Source of the DNA: Syncephalis fuscata
Taxonomy: Eukaryota > Zoopagomycota > Zoopagomycetes > Zoopagales > Piptocephalidaceae
Reading direction: 5' to 3'
Assembly (NCBI GenBank): GCA_025786725.1
Contig: JAHLTZ010000001.1
Location: forward strand, 496,001 to 560,000
Length of the DNA stretch: 64,000 nt
Shown here: piece by piece, positions 25,899 to 35,493 of the stretch
Layout of the letters: every line of letters starts with the position of its first letter
Numbering within the stretch: position 1 is the stretch's first letter
Translations under genes and position numbers: made by a program
Notes under the pieces: generated by a model
What the model was told of the DNA's origin: nothing
The model's database searches: none
What the model saw: the letters and a program-made list of their open reading frames with translations, nothing else

Positions 25899-27110
25899 AC
25901 TTATAAGCAGACTGTTGCAAATTGAAAACAGTAGCTTACCGTCATTATTTTAAATCAAGAATTTAGTATTTCACAAACAAATAGCTGAGTCAAAGATAAA
26001 TCGAATAAGTAGGAAGTGAAATGACTTGCTTGGCGGTCAATTACCTATTGTTTTCAATATGAGAAAACTAACAAGTGGCGCCATACTGATGGGCGAATCT
26101 AATTCGTTGCAGCCTGATTCTTGCCATTTAACTGCAATTACCATAATTGGTAAAAGCTTTTAAATGATGACGCTGTACTCTGAAATAATCATCACCCTCA
26201 ATTTTTAATCATTGGTTATTATATTGTTAATAAGTCTGCGTTTGGTTGTGTCTACTCATCTATTCAAGCCTGTAATAATAAACATGCTAATTTTATTTTA
26301 ATTATATGTTATTATAGATAATAATAACAATAAAATTTGTTAATTTTGAAAGCAATATTTTATTAAATATAGGTAATTATGTGTGTATTTGTTCCGAGCA
26401 TCTGCTGCCTGGATGATACTTTACACAACTACAGCAATATCGAATCGTAAAAGTGATAGCTTTGATGAAAAATTTAATTTTTGAAAATATGCCGATATAC
26501 TATCATTGATTTGCAGAATAGAGAAGATGTATATGAAATCCACAGTCTTGTTCTAGTGCATTTATAATGAATTGTTTTTGTCATTGCCAAATAAGCCATT
26601 TATACACTAGAACTGTCACTAGTTAATGTGCCATGCACTGCTTCTGTGCATTCAATTTTAACTATATATATGACTGAAACGGATTGCTGAATACGTTATA
26701 ATATTAACATTATTTTATGATCAAGCAATCGATGACATCAATGGTTGAACCCAATGATTTAATATCGAAAATGCCATTACATAAAAATCAATAGCTAATA
26801 CCAGCAATCAATTGTTAACAATAACAATTGCAGCAATAGTGGATAGTACAATGTAGAAATGAGCTGCTCATTTTTGCAGATAAACCACATTGCCAATTTG
26901 AGTGGACATGCAAACCAATCAGTATATTGCATGATTTAGAAAACTACAACATGTTTATGCATAGTAGTAAATACTAGTAAAAAAGTACAAGTTTAATGCA
27001 TTGACATTGCTGTTGCATCGGCGTTAAGCGGCGTTTGGAACGCATGCAGATACTGAGAATTAAGATTGTTGAGTAAAAGCGATAACAGACATAGTGGTGC
27101 TTTATCACTG
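25899..27110. other. Intergenic region
   Basis: AT-rich DNA upstream of the duplicated promoter segment. No coding region is supported. Confidence 0.4.
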
Positions 27111-27643
27111 TGTTTTAAAACCAATATATTTATTTTGCATCGCATGGTCAGTTGCATGCAATGGTATAATACCAGCAATAAGTAACTTCTACCACATGTG
27201 TACTAGATGATTGAAATTGCCGCGTCATCTGTGTAATTGCCGAGCAGGTTAAAGCAAAAACCTCGGCAGCATGTTATTACGTCATTGCTATGTTGGTATA
27301 TACGTATGCTCCAAGCCACCATGCAAATGTGCTGTTATTGGTTCACGCTGTACATAATGGTATGACCTATACAGCACAGTATACTGGTAGCTCAGCATAA
27401 TATATACTTAAATAGCCCCAAAATACACACAACTAACTAGCGATATCATCGCCACATTCTAATCTCTGCCAAATACTCACTATTATCTATTTTATATTAC
27501 CGAATTTATTGTTTAATATACTTTATTATTTTAGCAAATCAATATCACCATGAAGCTTTCTATTGCCGTCGTTTGCACCATTGTCGTGGCCTTTGTGGCT
27601 AATACTGCTATGGTGGATGCTAAGCCAAACCGAATCCGTCGTG
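27111..27643 (+). repeat. Duplicated promoter plus signal-peptide exon, copy B
   Basis: Near-identical partner of 1-535. The shared part includes the upstream region, the core promoter (27406-27419), the leader and the first 94 coding bases. Identity ends at the base where copy A has its splice donor. Confidence 0.93.
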
Positions 27644-27885
27644 CTGTCGAGCCATTGGCTAAGAGAGCGCCTAATACCGCTAGTAGCGACCTCGGTATGG
27701 CTCTTAAGCTTATTGGTGCCCTTAATCACGATATCAGCTCCGCCATTAAGCACAAGCCCGTTGGTGCCGTTAAGCGCGATATCATTAGTGCTGCTAACAT
27801 TATTGCCAAGCTTAAGCTTGTTGTTGGCTCTGCTCTTAAGCATCATCATTCCGAAGTTGTTAGTGCCCTTAAGCATAGTAAATAA
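27550..27885 (+). CDS. Secreted cationic peptide precursor
   Basis: A 111-residue intronless protein with the same signal exon as the copies at 442 and 38399. The signal peptide (MKLSIAVVCTIVVAFV...) is followed by Arg-Arg. Two Lys-Arg sites (LAKR near residue 38, AVKR near 77) suggest Kex2-type cutting into short peptides. The mature part is rich in Ala, Lys, Leu, Ile and His, with repeated patterns such as ALK, AIKH, AVKR, ALKH and ALKHSK, which could form an amphipathic helix. It has no cysteines, unlike the micro-exon product. A role as antimicrobial, signalling or effector peptide is possible but not shown. Confidence 0.75.
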   Translation: MKLSIAVVCTIVVAFVANTAMVDAKPNRIRRAVEPLAKRAPNTASSDLGMALKLIGALNHDISSAIKHKPVGAVKRDIISAANIIAKLKLVVGSALKHHHSEVVSALKHSK

Positions 27886-28356
27886 CCGAGTTTTCAAGCC
27901 ATTGGTATTGATAGCGTGATTGGACCGTCATTTCAACATATTTTAGATATATGCTCGGCAAAAGGCAAGACTGTTGGCAACTGTCATTCAATCTATTTAC
28001 ATATTAAATTCCAGTCAATACCCCTGGTTATTCACTCTTAATTGATAGTATTATCGTATTATCAACAGATTTGCAAATCTTATATTCTACAGTATTTGAA
28101 ATTTTGACTAATAAATAAAAAACATTAATAGTTTAAATTGACAACATATTCGAGTGAAGATAGGAAAGTGATAATACATATTTGTATCTACGCAAAATGT
28201 ACGACCTGCTTTAGCTAATTTATGTTTTAGTATTTATTATATATAGACAACATCAACTGTCAATGTCTAAATCATTATTTATTGTATGATTATATCAACG
28301 CCTTTACAATAATAAAAAATGTAGCAATGGCATATGCAAGTAATATTGATATGAAA

Positions 28357-30342
28357 TTATTGTCTACACTGGTTTGGAACATCAAAATTCTCCACCACAT
28401 TATCAATAAAAGTAAGAATATCAGTGTCGACAACAACAACAGTGCGAGTACCATTAAGTGCAGCACCAATGCCTAGGCCACGTTTGGCAAATGCCTTCCA
28501 AAGTGCACAGCTGTGAGCTCCTTTGGTTAGCGTCTTTTCTGCCTGTAGTATAGCATCACGAGCATCAATATATGATGGCTGGCATTTCATCAGTTTGAGC
28601 GAACTAATAAACAATTGCATTGATAATGTGTTACCACGATTGAGATTGGCGGATCGGATATTAGAATCAAATCCAAGCTTATCTACAAGATTCCAGTGCA
28701 TTTCGTACAATACTGTGGCCCATATTTCGCCTAGCTTGTGTGGCTCAGTCCACTTGTTATCATTAAAAAGACCATAAGTAGTTGGATTGACTTGCATGTC
28801 GGTAGAATAAGGATATGTACGTGATGTGGTTGCATACGAATACTTTTCATATTCATATTTTTTGTTGCGCTTATCGTTAGGCTTTAGCTCTAACCAATTG
28901 CTACAAAATCGCTGCTGCCTTCTGAAATACCCGATGGTCCGAGCAATGCCATGCAACCACCACCGCTTGGTCCACCCACCAATCGATCAGTAACACCGTG
29001 TGTATATTCGTGAGCAACAACAGCATTATCAAAGGCGGCATCACGAGTTGGATTGGTTGTATTATAGCGATATAAATGTAGCTCAGGGGACTTGCCATCT
29101 ACTGCTGGCAGAAGATATGAGTTGTTGATATTCAAACCATCGAGGTCACGGCAATTAATGGATCGTTGTCTTTACCACCTTTGCCAAAATTATTGGCCTG
29201 AAAGTTGCCTGCAACTTCATTAAACCCATATTTGTAAAAAAAATCATGGAGTGAATTAACCACGTAGAATAGATTGGTTACTGATGCATTAGAATACTCA
29301 GTTGCGTTTTTTGTCAAATCAAGTGGATAATCAAACGTTTCTTTTTGACTGCCTGGTATGGGATTGCAAATAAGCTTGTATCCACCATCTGGCGTCTTAT
29401 TATAATCTGCAACACAGGCAATAGCATTTTTCCTTTAGTAACACCATTGGGCGTGCTACTAGTGTCAATCCAGCCACTAGGAGATGTCTTAAAGTCTTCG
29501 GGATTGGTAAGTAACTGGCGCGGTGTATCAGCCGGATTGTTATTTCCAATAGGCACAACCCGGTATTTTGCATTGGCGGTCCAGTCAAGCATCTGATAAA
29601 CTTCAAACCATCGGCATCTATGTCGACATCAAAATAATTGCTGAATGTTGCCATTTGTATATTCCATACAGGTGCAGTCGTGCCATTGTTTAAACGAAGA
29701 TAGCGACGAGTGGCAATTGCATTGTTACGTGCAAAGGGAACGTTGTTTAGTACAACTTTATTGTTATCTGATGATGGCTCTGCGGTTTCTGTAACTTTGG
29801 AAATATCAATAGGCTTCTTTATACGATCGGCAAATATTTTAAGTGCATCTTTGGCACTAATAAACGGCTTTCCTGGCTCTCGCCAGGTTCCAGACTGGCC
29901 ATATTTGGGCTTATAAATACTGTTGCTATAGGCAACTATGTGTCCTTCGTCATTAATATTAATATTAATACGTCCGTTAATGACTTCTATATTGTCAATC
30001 GTTTGTTGTAGATAGATATGAGTGAGGCCGGTATCGCTGCCACGGTAATTATCCTTGACGATATATTCGTTTTTGGTAAGTTGGAATTTTTGGTGTGCAA
30101 AATCCAATGCGATCGCATTGGATCCTTTTTTCCGCCAAAAAGATTGGTAACACTAAGAAGGTTGTTGACTTTTTTGTTGCAACTGTTAGTATGCCATCTC
30201 GCGCCTCAGTAAATAGTCTATCAACTGGCTGTGGTCCAAAATTAGCAATGTGCACGATATCACTGATATCTAGCGCGGGAACTGTCTTGAGAGAGTTCAA
30301 AAGAGCAAAAAGAGCAATTAAAACGGATACAGAGGCTTTCAT
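28357..30342 (-). CDS. Secreted M36 metalloprotease (fungalysin), copy 1, six -1 frame breaks
   Basis: The start at 30342 gives a signal peptide (MKASVSVLIALFALL); an upstream in-frame ATG at 30408 is less likely. A fungalysin/thermolysin propeptide follows (GLTHIYLQQTIDNIEVINGR), then the M36 domain with zinc site HEYTHG (about 29013-28997) and the downstream Glu in EGSSDFVA. The C-terminal helices include GEIWATVLYEMHW. These proteases digest extracellular protein. The coding frame is interrupted near 30172, 30108, 29591, 29428, 29141 and 28897, each time by -1, while protein similarity to the neighbour continues without nonsense substitutions. About 277 bases near the 3' end (28472-28748) are identical to the neighbour at 31039-31315. 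Confidence 0.88.
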
Positions 30343-30911
30343 ATTGTTAAACGGTATTAGAGTTGAAAGAATAGCTAGGAAAAAGAGTAGAAAAAGATGG
30401 TGCTGCATTAATTAAATGTAGTGCATGGCCATGCTATTTATTAACTACCGTTCAGGAGAAATAAACCTGTATAATAGAGGCCTTAGCCCGTACTATACGT
30501 TTGATATAAAAACCAAAAATTTTAAACAATTGTCTATAATTAATGAATAAACGTAGTACAGATGTCGTTATATAGACACAATTCAACAATGAATAGTAAA
30601 TAGTAGATAGCAAGCAATGTTTTTATAAGCAATCAAAGATGTTTGTAAAAGCTAAAAATAGCTATTAGTGGGCATGTATTAATGGTGTATAGGACTTGAC
30701 TATTATAAGTCAGGCATTAGCTAAAACAGACAATAGCCAGCTCTATGGTTGCAGCAGTAAAAGCATAAACAAGTATCCAATCAAAGGTGCAAGATAAGAT
30801 TTAATTATAGCTGTCAATGTGCTTATTTACAATTAAATTAATAAATATTCAAATAAATAGTGTTTTTGGTTTATATAGTATTTATTGATAACTATTGATA
30901 TTGATTTTCTG
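30343..30911. other. Spacer between the two M36 genes
   Basis: AT-rich region upstream of copy 1 and downstream of copy 2; both genes run leftward. It should contain the promoter of copy 1 (a TATA-like TATATAG-type stretch lies near 30570). No other feature seen. Confidence 0.4.
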
Positions 30912-32876
30912 TTATTGTTTCATAGTCGTATTGCATACTTGAGGTACTTGGTAACTTTCAATAATGTTGTCGATAAAAGTGGGCATATCTGTGCCTGGAA
31001 TGGTTATATTTCTAGTACCGTTAAGTACTGCTTCATTTCCTAGGCCACGTTTGGCAAATGCCTTCCAAAGTGCACAGCTGTGAGCTCCTTTGGTTAGCGT
31101 CTTTTCTGCCTGTAGTATAGCATCACGAGCATCAATATATGATGGCTGGCATTTCATCAGTTTGAGCGAACTAATAAACAATTGCATTGATAATGTGTTA
31201 CCACGATTGAGATTGGCGGATCGGATATTAGAATCAAATCCAAGCTTATCTACAAGATTCCAGTGCATTTCGTACAATACTGTGGCCCATATTTCGCCTA
31301 GCTTGTGTGGCTCAGCCCATTTGTCATTATTAAAAAGACCATAAGTAGTTGGATTGACTTGCATGTCGGTAGAATAAGAATATGTACGAGGATTAACGCC
31401 AAACGCATATTTACCAAGTTCAAATTGACGGGTGCGCTGATCAGTTGGCTTTAATTCTAGCCACATTGCAACAAAGTCGCCGCTACCCTCGCTAATACCA
31501 GATGGCCCAAGCAATCCTAAACATCCGCCAGCACTCGGACCTCCTACCAAACGAAATGTAACACCATGTGTATATTCGTGGGCAAGAACACTGTTATCGA
31601 ACGTGGCATCTCGGCGTGGTCCAGTACTATCGTATCGATAAATATGCAATTCCGGCGATTCTCCTTCAGGTGCTGGAATAAAGGCAGAGTTGTTTGTTTC
31701 GGTGTCATCTAACGTCATGGCAATCACCGGATCGTTACCTTTGCCGCCCTTGTCGAGATTATCGCTTGGAAATTACCGGCAATTTCGTCAAATCCATATA
31801 CGTAAAAAATGTCGTGAAGCGAATTAATTACGTAAAATAAATTAGTTACCGATGCATTGGCACTAGCTTCTGGAGGCTGTGCCAGATCGAGAGAATAATC
31901 AAATGTTTGATTCCCATTGCTTGTAATTGGTGTGCAAATAGGACGATTAGAAAGCCCTTCGTATTTTGGGACGCAAGCAATAACGTTGTTGCCACTAGTA
32001 ACAAGCTCGTTTGCCGGCTGTTTCATTTCTAGCCAGTCTAGAGGAGAAGCTGCTTTATCTTGTGGATCGACAATCAGTTGGCGTGGCGTGTCTACAGGAT
32101 TATTATGTCCTATAGGCACCGCACGGTAATTTGCATGTCCAGTCCAATCCATGAGTTGATGTATAATGGAGCCATCAGCGGCCACGCTGGCCTCGAAGTA
32201 GTTTTGCGGCATAGCAATACGCAAATTCCACACAGGTGCTATTGTGCCGTCATCCAATCGAATGTACCGCTGTGCAACAACAATGTCTCTGCGTGCAAAA
32301 GAAACATTGCGTAATATACTGCGCTGGCCACCAGGTGCTGGTGGTAAGTATGGCTCTTCGATAATACGGCCGACATCCAGGGTTCATTGAGATATTTGGC
32401 TACTACAATAAGCGCATCTTTACCGCTGATAGCCGGCTTAGCCAGTAATAACCAGCTTCCTAAAGGACTATATAATGGGTCACAGAAGCCGTTTCCATAA
32501 GCAATAACACGTCCTTCGTCGTTAACGTTAATGTTTAATCGGGCGTTTGTAATCTCTATGTTATCCACCAGCTGTTGAAGGTAAATGTGGGTAGTTTGAG
32601 AATCACTGCCATAATATTTATCTTTGATGGTATAGTTGGCCGGAGAGATGTGTAATTCTTTCTGCGCAAAATTAATGCAATTTGCAAAGGATTATTGGTT
32701 ATACTTATATCACTACTTGGATAATCAAGTGTCCCATCACGCACTTCGGTTAAAAGAGTAGCGATAGGCTTGGGTCCAAAGTTAGCAATGCGTACATAGC
32801 TTTTAAGCTTTGCTGCAGCCGTTACATTGAAGCATGCTATGGAGATAATAAACACGTAAACAATAATAATAAGCAT
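30912..32876 (-). CDS. Secreted M36 metalloprotease (fungalysin), copy 2, three -1 frame breaks
   Basis: The start at 32876 gives a hydrophobic leader (MLIIIVYVFIISIACF). The propeptide has THIYLQQLVDNIEITNAR. The catalytic domain has HEYTHG (about 31581-31565) and EGSGDFVAMW, and the C-terminus keeps the GEIWATVLYEMHW helix. It is a paralogue of the gene at 28357, in the same orientation, so the pair is a tandem duplication. Frame breaks of -1 occur near 32670, 32377 and 31763. The part from 31727 to the end is open, and all catalytic residues are present. Confidence 0.88.
31039..31315 (-). repeat. Stretch identical to 28472-28748 (gene conversion tract)
   Basis: Within two otherwise diverged protease genes, about 277 bases match without a visible difference, and scattered differences appear on both sides. 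This is the pattern of recent gene conversion rather than uniform conservation. Confidence 0.8.
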
Positions 32877-32936
32877 TTCGTTAACTATGTCGTTATATCT
32901 GGTATAAAAAAAGGTAAGTAAAAGTCCTAAAAGCAA

Positions 32937-33404
32937 CTATTTTGAACCATTTATAAAACACTTTACATCTAGGTAGGACAACTAAACGTGGCAATTTAGA
33001 CAACACGTGTGTTTTAATTGAATTAGGCATTGCAGTATAGGGCTCCGTTATTCAAAGTACTTTTTCACCTGTAATAATAACTATAAACGGTTTATAAGCA
33101 TGTGTTAAATACAAAACAGTGGACAATTTTGTCAATAATGACCAGTAATCACTTTAGCCAACTGGTTCTACAGTAAATAGCACATTCTTTATTTTTACTA
33201 AATTTATAGAGAATTACACGTTATTTATCCATATTAATATTAAAAGCGCCTTTATTCTCGACAATAAGAATCCACAAAAATAATAGACATTTGTTTAATA
33301 ATAGTGCTGAGGATTGCAGGCATTGTTAAATAAAAAAATGTTAGTTCTTCAAATGTATTTTTACCATCAAATAAATAAAGTTATTTTATTTATATTTATT
33401 TGGT
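32937..33404. other. AT-rich intergenic region
   Basis: Upstream flank of the second protease gene. No gene, RNA or clear repeat seen. Confidence 0.4.
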
Positions 33405-33775
33405 TACAACTGTCACCACAAGCTCTTCCTGGTGAAAACACTTAACCTATCATTATTGCATATGGTGGACGCCAATTTGCTTTATCAATGGTCGGCAAAT
33501 AAACTACGCCTATTAAGCTGATACCAAGAATGCTCAAGACAATGGCGAACATCGGAAATGCTAGTCGTCTACCTTTTTGTCACCATAGACGAGTATCTTA
33601 CATTGCAAATAGGCCCAAAATGCACATAGAAGATTGGAAAATAGAAAAGACCATTCAGACGCAAGAAACCACATGTTGTAGTAACAGCAATAACAACAGC
33701 GGAACGACATGGAATTGTAATCAATGGCTTTTATTAATATTCTATCAATCTTTCTACAATGATCAACAACAATGA
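33405..33775 (+). repeat. Dispersed repeat, copy 1 (carries a gene fragment on the minus strand)
   Basis: Nearly identical to 40695-41060, with shared landmarks CACCACAAGCTCTTCCTGGTG and GGTCGGCAAATAAACTACGCC and the segment TTACATTGCAAATAGGCCCAAA. On the minus strand the other copy opens an 85-codon hydrophobic frame. Here that frame is broken by one missing base near 33570. Degraded pieces also occur at about 45235-45480 and 12360-12440. Confidence 0.85.
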
Positions 33776-35493
33776 TGGCCTTGTGAATTGCAAAGTAGTT
33801 AAATAAAACATTATAACTATGCTTTGTACATAACAGGTGTTTTCAATTAAAACCAATTTTACATTGAGGATCCAAATTATGAGAGTCAAAGTAAAATCGG
33901 AAATTTTAAAAAAGCTAAAATGCCTGATAAGAAAAAAGTTAATTACAATAAATGCAACAAGCTCTAGTTTAAAGTTTTGCTTATTTGCGTAATTTGGTTC
34001 ATTGTAGCAACATCAACAGCAATGCCAATCGCATTTATTTGTTAAAAGACTTTCGACAATATACTTGTGGCAAATGCAACTTAAAAAAATACAATACAAA
34101 AATATGCTATGTAAGGATTAGCACTAATTGTGTTGAAACAGTAGTTAATATTGAAATAAACGTTTTTATTGAATAAATACAAATCACTAATGAAGCAGCT
34201 ATCAAAATAAATAAAGTGTAATGCAGGCAAAAATTATTTGATTAATAGATTTTTTTAATTTAAGATTTAACAACAAATAAAATTAGGCTGGCTTATTTAG
34301 AGCGTTTCAGATATTAAATTTAGCAATTAAATAATTCCGAATTACATAAAAGTATTATTGATTTGATCAACTCAAACTAATTAGTTTGTGTATCAAGCAA
34401 GAGTGAATATATGCAAAATAAAATCGTCAACACGACATTTGTCATTGATAAACTAAAACAATCTACTCGTAACATCCATTTCTAAATGTTGTAGTAGTCG
34501 CTCCAATGTTCTAATTTAGAAAAGTCATGGAACATGGTGAAAGAAGCTTAAAAGGTGCTGTAACAAATTATTTAAACCATTGATTTGTATTAAATCTTAT
34601 GATATTTTTATTACATAATAAAGACAACTTTTCGACAATATTAAGCATATTGTTGATTGTATAATGTGATTTGGCGGTTAAATAGCTATAATAGCCACAC
34701 ATTTAAACGGAATATCCGCTTTATTGAAAATGAAACTGAGTGATGAGTGTCATTGGTTATTAAACTATTTATTTATTATTATTGTACTGTACATATTTAT
34801 CTGTATACATATACTATATGTCCATCTATCATTAATATTGTAAATTGTAGAAACTATATTAAGGCTAAAAACTAATTGCTAACTACATTTTTTTAGTAGA
34901 TTTTGATTAATTTCACTCATTAGTCTTGGTCGCTTGCATACAGTATAGTCTCACTATCACTATTCACGTATTTGTTTTGTCTATTTATTTTGTTTTATAA
35001 TATTCTATGCTTTATTGCCATATTTTATTAAATAAGCGTATTTATTCTAACTTCAGTATAATATTATTTGGCCATATGATAATGATAGCTTTGCTACTAT
35101 CCATACCAATTATGCCTATAGCTTAGGCGATATAATTATACACATTTTGTTATTAATTTAACCATTTGATTAATGGTTGTCATTATTGGATACAAATAGA
35201 ACATGGTTATAGATATAGCAATTTGATTGTATATAGTTAAGATGAAATCACAATTTATTACTATAAGCTTGCACAGTTGAATAGAAACAACTAAATGCAG
35301 TCTTGTTAATAAAATGATGATTCCATTGATTAAAGACTGGATAAACCAAAGCATTGGCCAAAACTTGATGTATAAATAGACTGGGCGGCGTAGTTGTCAA
35401 ATGGTCTTGCTTTTCACCGAATATATACCTAAAGTGTATTGGAATAGTGGTTTGATTGCACTATCAATGCTGATGTCTTGAAGCCATCGATTA
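33776..35493. other. AT-rich intergenic region
   Basis: About 1.7 kb downstream of the micro-exon gene (which is transcribed leftward). It contains that gene's 3' region next to 35493 but no other supported gene. The frames are short and of low complexity. Confidence 0.4.
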
